A stretch of 5,419 nucleotides of DNA from Chloroflexota bacterium (GCA_016199425.1 JACQGT010000207.1:1-5419), one strand, 5' to 3'; positions 1-5,419 are shown, numbered from the stretch's first letter. Numbers and translations are program-made. The notes: a model not told the origin generated them from the letters alone.

Positions 1-1106
1 CCGGGGCCGAAGCCGATGGAGGGGATGCCCGCCTTGCCCGCCCAGTAGATGCCGTTTGTACTGAAATTCCACTTGCCCGGCGCGGCGTCGGGCAAGCCCG
101 TCAGCGCGCGCGCTGCCTGTCCCGCCTGCACCAGCGGATGACTTTCTTCCAGCGCCCAGGCCGGGAAGTATTTGTCCACGGGAAAGACGAAGCCGGTGTA
201 GCTCGGCTCGTCGTAGAAAAGCATCTCTACCGTCACGTCGCCCCGTTCCCGATTCGCCGCGGGGATGAGCTGGCGCACCTGCTCGATGACACCCTCCACA
301 CTTTCGCCAAAGGTGACGCGCCGGTCGATGTAGACGGTACAACCGTTGGGCACGGCGTTGAGGCTGGGCGTCTCCACGGCCATATCGGTGACGGTGATTT
401 TGCCGTGGCCCAGAAAGGAGTGATCCCCCAATTCCGGCTCCAGGCGGCTGACGCCCTCAATCACCGGCAGCACTTTGTAGATGGCGTTATCGCCCAGATG
501 GTTGCTGGCCGCGTGTGCGCTCTTGCCTTTGGCGACGACTTTCATCTCCACCCGGCCCTTGTGCCCCCGGTAGACCAGCATTTTTGTCGGCTCGCCAATC
601 ACCACAAAATCCGGGCGGATGCCCTCGTGTTCCACAAAGGCGTGGGGCGCAATGCCGTCGCACCACTCCTCCATATTGCCGAAGTAGTAGGCCGCCCAAC
701 CGTCCAGCAGCCCCAGCCGCCGGGCAATTGCCAGCCCGTAGACCATCCCCGGCGTGCTGCCTTTCTCATCGCACGCGCCCCGGGCGTAGAAGACGCCGTC
801 CTCAATCTTGCCCTGGAAGGGGTCCCACCGCCACTCGTCCGGATCGCCGATACCCACTGTGTCGATGTGGCTGTCGTAGACCAGCACCCGCGGCCCGTTG
901 CCGATGCGCCCGACGGTGTTGCCCATACTGTCGAACCAGACTTCATCAAAGCCCATTTTCGTCATTTCGGCCTGCACCCGCTCGCCCACCGGGCCAATCT
1001 GGGAATCCATGGACGGGATGGCGCAAATCTCGCGCAGGAAAGTGATGATGTCGTCCCGGTGTTGGGCGACGTGGGATTGGATGGCGGTAATATCGATTGG
1101 TGACAT
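1..1106 (-). CDS. ygeY: YgeY-like M20 family metallohydrolase (C-terminus beyond window)
   Basis: The gene is open from ATG 1106 to the window edge: 368 codons plus two bases. It is probably missing about 30 residues, as relatives have roughly 400. It is a dinuclear-zinc peptidase/deacylase of the ArgE/DapE/CPG2 (M20) type. Visible motifs are SHIDTV (metal-ligand His80, Asp82), RGACDEKG (bridging Asp113), NMEEW (catalytic and ligand Glu146/147), IGEPT (ligand Glu172) and the dimerisation-domain segment KSAHAASNHLGDNAI (196-209). The final His ligand lies beyond the edge. GACDEKGSTPG, EEWCDG and YRGHKGRVEMKV are characteristic of the YgeY subgroup (selenium-metabolism/purine-cluster hydrolases in enterics), so the substrate is probably an N-acylated or carbamoylated amino compound, not known here. 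It lies 80 bp downstream of the GntR/UTRA regulator on the same strand, probably in one operon. An AAGGA ribosome site six bases before the ATG fixes the start. Family confidence is high; the YgeY assignment is moderate. Confidence 0.88.
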   Translation of the reverse strand, partial: MSPIDITAIQSHVAQHRDDIITFLREICAIPSMDSQIGPVGERVQAEMTKMGFDEVWFDSMGNTVGRIGNGPRVLVYDSHIDTVGIGDPDEWRWDPFQGKIEDGVFYARGACDEKGSTPGMVYGLAIARRLGLLDGWAAYYFGNMEEWCDGIAPHAFVEHEGIRPDFVVIGEPTKMLVYRGHKGRVEMKVVAKGKSAHAASNHLGDNAIYKVLPVIEGVSRLEPELGDHSFLGHGKITVTDMAVETPSLNAVPNGCTVYIDRRVTFGESVEGVIEQVRQLIPAANRERGDVTVEMLFYDEPSYTGFVFPVDKYFPAWALEESHPLVQAGQAARALTGLPDAAPGKWNFSTNGIYWAGKAGIPSIGFGP

Positions 1107-1112
1107 AAGAAA

Positions 1113-1117
1113 TCCTT
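1113..1117 (-). promoter_or_regulatory. Ribosome binding site of the YgeY-like gene
   Basis: AAGGA on the minus strand, followed by six bases and ATG at 1106. It supports that start, which also begins the normal M20 N-terminus. It lies just downstream of the inverted heptamer repeats. Confidence 0.75.
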
Positions 1118-1124
1118 CTGGTTG

Positions 1125-1200
1125 GGTGAAGCGTGACGAGTGAAACGTGAGGAAGGCCGGTGATGTCACGGGTCACGTTTCTCGCCTCACGTTTCTCGTT
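1125..1200. repeat. Inverted pair of heptamer arrays (CGTGANN)
   Basis: On the plus strand 1125-1152 reads as four seven-base units: GGTGAAG, CGTGACG, AGTGAAA, CGTGAGG. On the minus strand 1198-1164 reads as five units: CGAGAAA, CGTGAGG, CGAGAAA, CGTGACC, CGTGACA. The two arrays face each other, giving a perfect 11-bp inverted repeat (1142-1152 with 1185-1195) and an inner GTGA-TG-TCAC hairpin at 1160-1169. The block fills most of the gap between the regulator and the hydrolase; the regulator's TGA stop (1189-1187) lies inside it, so its last codons (R-E-T) are made from repeat sequence. No T-run follows on the minus strand, so it does not look like a simple terminator; it could form a hairpin that tunes or protects the operon mRNA. 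Confidence 0.75.
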
Positions 1201-1924
1201 TCCGAACCACATGAAAATCAAAAAAGCTCGGCACATAATAGTTGCGGGAATAGAAGCGGGGCTGATGGGTCGCGCTGTAGACGGTCTGCTCGATGAAAAA
1301 GAGAGGCGTCTGCGACCCCACACCCAACGCCGTGCAGATAGCCTCGGTGCCGTGGACGGGCGCAATGTGGGCCACGGCATAGGCGATGTCGTAGCTTTCG
1401 TTGTCATCCAATAGGTGGTGTAGCAGGGAGGTGGCCGACTGTTCGATGGCTGCTGGTTGCACGAAGGCCACCGGCGTCACTTCCAGCAGATAGGCCACCG
1501 GGCTGCCTTCCACCGCCACTGTGCTGGTGACGACTGTCAGGGGATCGCCCTCTGGGATGCTCAGCCGTTGGGCCGCTTTGGGCAGCGCGGCTTCTCTACA
1601 AACTGTGCGCCGGGCAAAGACGGGGAGAATCTGCCTGCTCGCCAAGAGCATTTCGATGGATTCGAGAATTTCCAGACCGCTCTCGATATAGGGCGGGCGC
1701 AGGCTGACAAATGTGCCCACCCCCTGCTTGCGGTTGATGATGCCCTGCTGCTCAAAGCTGCGCAGTGCTTCGCGCAGGGTGGCCCGGCTGACGCCGATCT
1801 GTTGGGCCAGTTCCGGCTCCGGCGGCAATTTGTCGCCAGGCCGGTAGCCGCCGGTTTCCAGCAGCGCGTGCAAACTTTCTTCGATTTGCACGTAGCGGGG
1901 ACGGCTGGGAGCGGCGGCTATCAT
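1187..1924 (-). CDS. GntR family transcriptional regulator, UTRA (HutC-type) effector domain
   Basis: Predicted product of 245 residues, a normal length for the HutC subfamily. Residues about 9-74 form the winged helix-turn-helix: YVQIEESLHALLE, PGDKLPPEPELAQQIGVSR (recognition region SRATLREALRSFE) and the wing KQGVGTFV. Residues about 90-240 fit a UTRA ligand-binding domain, with IPEGDPL, GSPVAYLLEVTP, ALGVGSQTPLFFIEQTVY and a late RFYSRNYYV strand. It is expected to be a cytoplasmic dimer that releases DNA on binding a small metabolite. I chose ATG 1924: the frame extends upstream to a TTG at 2026, but that start lies upstream of the predicted transcript start (about 1991) and would add 34 residues atypical for the family. 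The ribosome site is weak (GGA, eight bases upstream). Its own promoter and a large palindrome lie directly upstream, suggesting autoregulation. The YgeY-like gene follows in the same direction and is the most likely target. The ligand cannot be read from the sequence. Confidence 0.9.
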   Translation of the reverse strand: MIAAAPSRPRYVQIEESLHALLETGGYRPGDKLPPEPELAQQIGVSRATLREALRSFEQQGIINRKQGVGTFVSLRPPYIESGLEILESIEMLLASRQILPVFARRTVCREAALPKAAQRLSIPEGDPLTVVTSTVAVEGSPVAYLLEVTPVAFVQPAAIEQSATSLLHHLLDDNESYDIAYAVAHIAPVHGTEAICTALGVGSQTPLFFIEQTVYSATHQPRFYSRNYYVPSFFDFHVVRKRET

Positions 1925-1955
1925 TGAAAACGTCCAAAACCGGAAGGTTTCCAAC

Positions 1956-2000
1956 AAAAAAATCCAGTTGTCTGACAAATATTTGTCAGACAACTGGATT
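1956..2000 (-). terminator. Probable intrinsic terminator of murA
   Basis: Read on the minus strand, the perfect inverted repeat (arms 2000-1981 and 1980-1961) ends in two T and is followed by five more (1960-1956), giving a seven-T tail. It begins 22 bases after the murA stop codon. The RNA could form a long stem with an AU-rich tip, the layout of a Rho-independent terminator. The stem is less GC-rich than usual at its base, and the same DNA is also a good operator, so the terminator role is likely but not certain. Confidence 0.6.
1961..2000. promoter_or_regulatory. Perfect 40-bp palindrome; probable operator of the GntR regulator
   Basis: The two 20-base arms are exact reverse complements with no spacer. 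Each arm contains its own 11-bp palindrome: TTGTCTGACAA at 1968-1978 and TTGTCAGACAA at 1983-1993, with centres 15 bp apart. Both fit the GntR-type pattern TNGTNNNACNA. The palindrome overlaps the last three bases of the -10 box and covers the predicted start site (about 1991) of the adjacent promoter, where a bound repressor would block transcription. The binding protein is inferred to be the regulator encoded immediately downstream (start 1924). Confidence 0.75.
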
Positions 2001-2026
2001 ATAGAGAGAGGGGCGAAAAAAGTCAA
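1998..2026 (-). promoter_or_regulatory. Sigma-70 promoter of the regulator/hydrolase operon
   Basis: On the minus strand TTGACT (2026-2021), a 17-base spacer and a consensus TATAAT (2003-1998). The predicted start is a G at about 1991. The murA stop codon TGA (2025-2023) is contained within the -35 box, so the promoter is packed directly against murA. The leader to the regulator ATG would be about 67 nt. Its near-consensus strength suits a promoter held off by a repressor. Confidence 0.8.
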
Positions 2027-3327
2027 TCTACCCGTTCGATCCGCGCCCCCAATGCCCGCAACTTCTCGTCGATCTTCTGGTAGCCCCGGTCGATCTGCTG
2101 GATGTTGCCGATGACCGTCTTGCCCTCCGCGGCCAACGCGGCCAGGATCAGCGCCATCCCGGCGCGGATGTCCGGGCTGGTGATCTGCTGGCCTACCAGT
2201 TGGCTGGGGCCGACGACAACCGCCCGGTGGGGATCGCAGAGGATTACCTGTGCGCCCATATCCACCAATTTGTCCACAAAATAAAGCCGCCCGTCGTACA
2301 TCTTCTCGTGGATGAGTACAGTGCCTTTGGCCTGGGTGGCCGTGACCAGCGCGATGCTCATCAGGTCCGGCGGGAAGGCGGGCCAGGGCTGGTCGTCGAT
2401 ACGGGGGATGGCTCCGCCGAAGTCCGTGCGCACCCGTAGCTCCTGCTCGTCGGCCATCACCAGCGCGCAGCCCGTGCTGCTGGTTGTGTCCTTCTCCAAC
2501 TGCATACGCACGCCCAGGCGGTCCACAAAGACCATCTCCAGCATACGCAAATGTTCGGAGACGACGCCGCTGATGCGCAATTCCCCCGGAGTGATGGCCC
2601 CCAAACCGATGTAACTGCCGATCTCCATATAGTCCGGCCCGACCGTATACTCTGCGCCCTTCAGCCGCTCCTGGCCGTGGATGGTGAGAGTGTTGCTACC
2701 GATGCCTTCGATGGGACAGCCCATCGCCACAAGCAGATGGCAGAGGTCCTGGACGTGGGGTTCGCTGGCCGCGTTGCGCAGGATTGTCGTCCCCTGGGCC
2801 AGGGATGCAGCCATCAGCCCGTTCTCCGTGGCCGTCACCGACGCTTCGTCCAGCAGAATGTCCCGCCCGCGCAGCCGCCCGTTGGCCTTCATCTCAAAGC
2901 GGCCATTGTGGACCATCTGCACGCCCAGGTTGGCGAAGATCTGTAGATGGGTGTCGATGCGCCTTCGCCCGATGTCGTCGCCCCCGGCCGTGGCGGGCAC
3001 GGCAAAGTGGCCGCGCCGGGTGAGCAACGGCCCCATCAGTGTCAACGATCCGCGAATCTGGGCAAAGAGGTGTGGGTCTGGCTCAGTCCCGCGCAAGTTG
3101 GCCGCGCAGAGGGTGACAGTATCGCCGGCGTGCTGCACATCCACGCCGAGACCGGTCAGAATCTCCAGCACCGTCTCCACGTCGCCGATCTGGGGCACAT
3201 TGTGAAGGGTGATAGGCTCGTCGGTGAGCAGACAGGCTTCGGCCATAGGCATGGCCGCGTTTTTATTGCCGCTGGGGACAACGGTCCCGCGTATGGGCGA
3301 ACCGCCTTCGATGACGTAGGATGACAT
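2023..3327 (-). CDS. murA: UDP-N-acetylglucosamine 1-carboxyvinyltransferase (Asp-type MurA)
   Basis: Cytoplasmic enzyme that transfers enolpyruvate from phosphoenolpyruvate to UDP-GlcNAc, the first committed step of peptidoglycan synthesis. The 434-residue product matches family length. Substrate residues are present: SGNKNAA (Lys22/Asn23), [11 protein letters not shown] (Arg92), GRRR (Arg122, equivalent to E. coli Arg120), WPAFPPDL (Asp321, the general-base position, E. coli Asp305), DIRAG (Arg388) and IDRGY (Arg414). The catalytic-loop Cys of E. coli (Cys115) is replaced by Asp117 in GGDDIG, as in Mycobacterium tuberculosis, and the loop has three extra residues (ATA, 112-114). The start at ATG 3327 has GGAG six bases upstream and gives the usual N-terminus. 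The frame is open to an ATG at 3444, but that codon lies in the promoter -10 box and its 39 extra residues are not MurA-like. The stop codon overlaps the -35 box of the next gene. A more divergent MurA-like paralogue is possible but less likely. Confidence 0.93.
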   Translation of the reverse strand: MSSYVIEGGSPIRGTVVPSGNKNAAMPMAEACLLTDEPITLHNVPQIGDVETVLEILTGLGVDVQHAGDTVTLCAANLRGTEPDPHLFAQIRGSLTLMGPLLTRRGHFAVPATAGGDDIGRRRIDTHLQIFANLGVQMVHNGRFEMKANGRLRGRDILLDEASVTATENGLMAASLAQGTTILRNAASEPHVQDLCHLLVAMGCPIEGIGSNTLTIHGQERLKGAEYTVGPDYMEIGSYIGLGAITPGELRISGVVSEHLRMLEMVFVDRLGVRMQLEKDTTSSTGCALVMADEQELRVRTDFGGAIPRIDDQPWPAFPPDLMSIALVTATQAKGTVLIHEKMYDGRLYFVDKLVDMGAQVILCDPHRAVVVGPSQLVGQQITSPDIRAGMALILAALAAEGKTVIGNIQQIDRGYQKIDEKLRALGARIERVD

Positions 3328-3333
3328 GGGTAT

Positions 3334-3337
3334 CTCC
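3334..3337 (-). promoter_or_regulatory. Ribosome binding site deciding the murA start
   Basis: GGAG on the minus strand, six bases before ATG 3327. It supports the 434-residue form over the longer frame starting at 3444. Confidence 0.7.
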
Positions 3338-3367
3338 GGGTCGTGTAAAGAAGGAAAAAGGAAGTGA

Positions 3368-3418
3368 GGAACGGTGGGCCAGCACAGGTGCAAACGCAGC
3401 GAGGGCGCTATCCGTTCC
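3368..3418 (-). promoter_or_regulatory. Possible structured element in the murA leader
   Basis: The predicted murA leader (about 3436-3328, 109 nt) contains a 7-bp stem, GGAACGG (3418-3412 as transcribed it reads the same) pairing with CCGTTCC at 3374-3368. It encloses two small hairpins: AGCG/CGCT at 3398-3409 and GCAC/GTGC at 3382-3391. Together they could make a three-way junction. I recognise no known riboswitch class, and pairings this short can occur by chance. Confidence 0.3.
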
Positions 3419-3442
3419 CGTTTTGCGCTGTGTAGTCCCTGC

Positions 3443-3472
3443 ATTCTAGCCTGCCCCTTCCCGGTGCGTCAA
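3443..3472 (-). promoter_or_regulatory. Sigma-70 promoter of murA
   Basis: Minus-strand TTGACG (3472-3467), an 18-base spacer and TAGAAT (3448-3443), each one mismatch from consensus. The predicted start is near 3436. This places the ATG at 3444 upstream of the transcript and supports the start at 3327. Confidence 0.72.
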
Positions 3473-3501
3473 TTGAAGGGATGATGGGGTAAGGGGATAA
3501 T
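3473..3501 (+). promoter_or_regulatory. Upstream plus-strand promoter of the membrane protein gene
   Basis: TTGAAG (3473-3478), a 17-base spacer and GATAAT (3496-3501), four and five matches to consensus. The predicted start is near 3508. Its -35 box directly abuts the murA -35 box on the other strand (3467-3472), so the two polymerases would compete. Confidence 0.5.
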
Positions 3502-3508
3502 GAGGCAG

Positions 3509-3520
3509 GAACGAATGTTC
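3509..3520. promoter_or_regulatory. Possible LexA-type (SOS) box
   Basis: GAACGAATGTTC has the GAAC-N4-GTTC core of the LexA box known from Bacillus and actinobacteria (CGAACRNRYGTTYC), missing only the outermost bases. It lies at the predicted start site of the plus-strand promoter, where a repressor would be effective. Chance occurrence of the eight fixed bases in a window this size is about one in twelve, so this is a candidate only. Confidence 0.35.
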
Positions 3521-3561
3521 TAAAACAATCCCTCCTCAACTTCGTCTTTTGCCCCATCTGT

Positions 3562-3569
3562 GGTAAAAT
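3562..3569 (+). promoter_or_regulatory. Possible second plus-strand promoter (extended -10)
   Basis: TGG followed by TAAAAT (3564-3569) is an extended -10 element with five of six matches. No good -35 box lies 16-18 bases upstream (TTCGTC at 3541). The start would be near 3576, giving a leader of about 34 nt to ATG 3610. Confidence 0.4.
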
Positions 3570-3609
3570 TGAGGCAGTCGAAATTCACTTTTCTCAATTC
3601 TATTCACCT

Positions 3610-4614
3610 ATGCGATCAGCCGAAGGAATTGGTTTGGGCATCATTGATAGTCTTTCTGCCGGCTACCGGCTGCTGGTAAAGCGGTTGGAACTCCTGCTGT
3701 TGCCGCTGCTTCTGGATGCCTTTCTCTGGTTTGCGCCCCGTCTAAGTATCGAGCCGCTTCTGAAAAGTCTTGCGGCCTTCTACACCGACATCTTTGCCCA
3801 GTTCGGCGATGCAGCCGAGGCTGTGGGTCCGGGGCTTGCGGAGTTGCCCGCAGAAGTGACAAAAATGATGGATGCGGTGGGCCGATCGTTTAATCTTTTC
3901 GACCTGCTCGTCAGCTCATCGCTCTATCACGTGCCCAGCCTGCTGGTCACACTGCCGGGGCTGAAGACGGAACAGACCAGTCAGGAGATCGCATCGCTTC
4001 TTAACGCCGGTGGCAGCGCGCTGCTTTTGGGCTTGGTGGGTCTGCTACTTGGCGTCGTCTATATGAATCTGCTCGCCCGCATTGTGCCACTGGGCGAAGG
4101 GGAAAAGAGCGCGGTTCCGTCCCGGTTTGTCGCCACAATGCTGCGCCATTGGCTGCGCTCAGTCGGCTTTTTGATGGCGATGTTTGTCTTCCTGCTGATG
4201 CTCTACATTCCCACTGCTGTCGGAGTAACTGTTTTGATGCTTATCAGTCCGGCTTTGGGCGCGGGGGCAATGATGCTGATGGGCGGTCTGGTGACGGTCA
4301 TCTTCTTCTATCTCTACTTTGTAACCGTCGGGCTGGTGTTGGACAATCTCAGCGTGCGGGCCGCGGTGATGCGTAGTATTGTGCTGGTGCGCAACAATTT
4401 CTGGTCCACACTGGGGTTCTTTCTGCTGACCAATCTGATTTCGGTGGGGATTACATTGCTGCTGCGCGAAATCGTTGCAGTTGGGGTGGCCGGTGTGGTG
4501 GTGGGAGCGCTCACCAACGCCTTTGTCGGCACAGGGCTGGCAATGGCTCTGCTCATCTTCTATCGTACCCGGCTGATCGTCACGTCGGATAAGAGGCAGG
4601 CCCAAAAGACATAA
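3610..4614 (+). CDS. Polytopic inner-membrane protein of unknown function
   Basis: I do not recognise a named family. The 334-residue product has about six hydrophobic segments: 27-42, 133-156, 185-212, 216-243, 265-285 and 288-318. Between the first two lies a soluble stretch (44-130), probably outside the membrane, with weakly amphipathic helices. The C-terminal half (YLYFVTVGLVLDN, AVMRSIVLVRNNFWSTLGFF) resembles a pattern common in DUF-type and glycerophosphodiesterase-associated membrane domains: a helix, an acidic residue, an amphipathic stretch with RS and LVR, then another helix. The tail is short and basic (RTRLIVTSDKRQAQK). No catalytic motif is seen. ATG 3610 has no ribosome site upstream, whereas a TTG at 3634 (codon 9) has AAGGA six bases before it and could be the true start. 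It is divergent from murA and 145 bp upstream of gyrB on the same strand; no terminator separates it from gyrB. Confidence 0.8.
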   Translation: MRSAEGIGLGIIDSLSAGYRLLVKRLELLLLPLLLDAFLWFAPRLSIEPLLKSLAAFYTDIFAQFGDAAEAVGPGLAELPAEVTKMMDAVGRSFNLFDLLVSSSLYHVPSLLVTLPGLKTEQTSQEIASLLNAGGSALLLGLVGLLLGVVYMNLLARIVPLGEGEKSAVPSRFVATMLRHWLRSVGFLMAMFVFLLMLYIPTAVGVTVLMLISPALGAGAMMLMGGLVTVIFFYLYFVTVGLVLDNLSVRAAVMRSIVLVRNNFWSTLGFFLLTNLISVGITLLLREIVAVGVAGVVVGALTNAFVGTGLAMALLIFYRTRLIVTSDKRQAQKT

Positions 4615-4616
4615 TG

Positions 4617-4736
<120 letters not shown>

Positions 4737-4749
4737 ACTTGTTTGTAGC

Positions 4750-4754
4750 GGAGG
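4750..4754 (+). promoter_or_regulatory. Ribosome binding site of gyrB
   Basis: GGAGG, five bases before the GTG at 4760. It decides the start: an upstream in-frame TTG at 4739 has no such site. Confidence 0.8.
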
Positions 4755-4759
4755 AACGC

Positions 4760-5419
4760 GTGGCAAACGGCAATAAGAAAACAGATTTCGTCTACGATGC
4801 AGAACAGATTCAGGTGCTGGAAGGGCTGGAGGCTGTACGCCGCCGCCCCGGTATGTACATCGGCGGCACCGACACCAAAGCCCTGCATCATATGGTCTAT
4901 GAGGTGGTGGACAACGCCATCGACGAGGCAATGCAGGGGCGCTGTGACCACATTTGGATCACCATCCACAAAGACGAGAGCGTCACCGTCACCGACAACG
5001 GTGCAGGCATCCCTGTGGCTATCCAGCAGCAGATGGGAATGTCTGCGCTCACCGTCGTAATGACAAAACTCCACGCCGGCGGCAAGTTCGGCGGCGGCGG
5101 CTACAAAGTCTCCGGCGGTCTGCACGGCGTGGGTGTCAGCGCGGTCAACGCCCTGAGCACGTGGATGGAGACGACTGTCAAGCGCAACGGCAAAATCTAC
5201 CGCCAGCGTTTTGAGCGGGGCATTCCCGTCACCGGTGTCGATGAGATCGGCATATGCGACCCCAGCGACACGGGCACGTCCCAGCGCTTCCTGCGCGACG
5301 ACACTATCTTTCAGGTGTTTGAGTACGACTGGCCGACCCTCATCACCCGCTTCCGGGAGATGGCCTTCCTGACCCGGGGCGTCGATTTTACCTTCGTTGA
5401 CGAGCGCCCGGAGCAGGCC
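4760..5419 (+). CDS. gyrB: DNA gyrase subunit B, N-terminal ATPase part (cut by window edge)
   Basis: The B subunit supplies ATP hydrolysis for negative supercoiling by the GyrA2B2 complex in the cytoplasm. The 220 residues present cover the GHKL ATPase domain of a protein that is usually about 640 residues or more. Motifs in order: [17 protein letters not shown] (19-35), [11 protein letters not shown] (47-57; catalytic Glu48, Mg-binding Asn52), VTDNGAGIP (77-85; adenine-binding Asp79), [17 protein letters not shown] with GGLHGVG (the ATP lid, 104-125), the Arg142 position linked to coumarin resistance in E. coli (VKRNGK), and TGT (171-173). E. coli Arg76 is replaced by Ala82. The start is GTG 4760 with a strong GGAGG upstream. 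The heptamer array lies just before it. The related topoisomerase IV subunit ParE cannot be fully excluded from this part, but the lid sequence and overall fit favour GyrB. Confidence 0.9.
   Translation, partial: MANGNKKTDFVYDAEQIQVLEGLEAVRRRPGMYIGGTDTKALHHMVYEVVDNAIDEAMQGRCDHIWITIHKDESVTVTDNGAGIPVAIQQQMGMSALTVVMTKLHAGGKFGGGGYKVSGGLHGVGVSAVNALSTWMETTVKRNGKIYRQRFERGIPVTGVDEIGICDPSDTGTSQRFLRDDTIFQVFEYDWPTLITRFREMAFLTRGVDFTFVDERPEQA

Noticed and set aside
138..1103. Open plus-strand frame of 321 codons
   Set aside because: It is antisense to the YgeY-like gene, whose frame shows all the M20 motifs. The translation has no recognisable domain, and long antisense frames are expected in GC-rich coding DNA.
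1142..1195. Terminator between the regulator and the hydrolase
   Set aside because: The stem is good, but no T-run follows on the minus strand, and repeated heptamers explain the symmetry. Partial attenuation remains possible.
1457..1927. Open plus-strand frame of 156 codons
   Set aside because: It lies antisense to the GntR regulator, has no ribosome site of note and gives an unrecognisable His/Gln-rich protein.
1925..2026. N-terminal extension of the regulator from TTG 2026
   Set aside because: That codon is part of the -35 box, and the extension is encoded by the promoter and operator palindrome.
2551..3324. Several plus-strand frames of 79-174 codons across murA
   Set aside because: All overlap murA on the opposite strand; only the murA frame shows conserved motifs.
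3328..3444. N-terminal extension of MurA from ATG 3444
   Set aside because: The ATG overlaps the predicted -10 box, the extra residues do not resemble MurA, and ATG 3327 has a good ribosome site.
4159..4605. Open minus-strand frame of 148 codons
   Set aside because: Its translation is rich in His and Gln, typical of the reverse of a hydrophobic membrane-protein gene. The plus-strand frame has coherent membrane segments.

Overview
The window is 5.4 kb of GC-rich bacterial DNA holding five protein genes, two at the edges and incomplete. No RNA genes, insertion sequences, CRISPR arrays or origins were seen. The organism is probably a member of the Chloroflexota (Anaerolineae/Caldilineae type). 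This is an inference from an Asp-type MurA with an unusual loop, a GyrB with an [14 protein letters not shown] start, a membrane protein of a style I associate with that phylum, and arrays of seven-base repeats between genes. A 16S or genome-wide search would be needed to fix the taxonomy.

Layout. On the minus strand, reading right to left, lie murA (3327..2023), a GntR-type regulator with a UTRA ligand domain (1924..1187) and a YgeY-like M20 metallohydrolase (1106..1, cut by the window edge). On the plus strand are a 334-residue polytopic membrane protein of unknown function (3610..4614) and the first 220 residues of gyrB (4760..5419, cut by the edge). All gaps are under 300 bases, and the longest (3328..3609) is a divergent control region.

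Control regions. In the divergent region the murA promoter (TTGACG-18-TAGAAT, minus) and a plus-strand promoter (TTGAAG-17-GATAAT) have directly abutting -35 boxes. A GAAC-N4-GTTC sequence of the Gram-positive LexA type sits at the predicted plus-strand start site. The murA/gntR junction is very compact: a near-consensus promoter (TTGACT-17-TATAAT) whose -35 box contains the murA stop codon runs into a perfect 40-bp palindrome followed by a T-run. That palindrome can act as the murA terminator and also as the operator of the regulator. Transcripts starting at the promoter would begin inside the first arm and so should escape termination.

Repeats. Seven-base repeats occur at two junctions. One is an array of 17 heptamers (4618..4736) just upstream of gyrB, switching from GGACTTC monomers to a 14-bp dimer. 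The other is a pair of inverted CGTGANN arrays (1125..1200) between the regulator and the hydrolase, with the regulator's stop codon inside.

Function. The regulator and hydrolase are probably one autoregulated unit responding to a small metabolite linked to the hydrolase substrate. MurA (first committed step of peptidoglycan synthesis) and GyrB are housekeeping. The MurA active-site Asp in place of Cys predicts intrinsic fosfomycin resistance.
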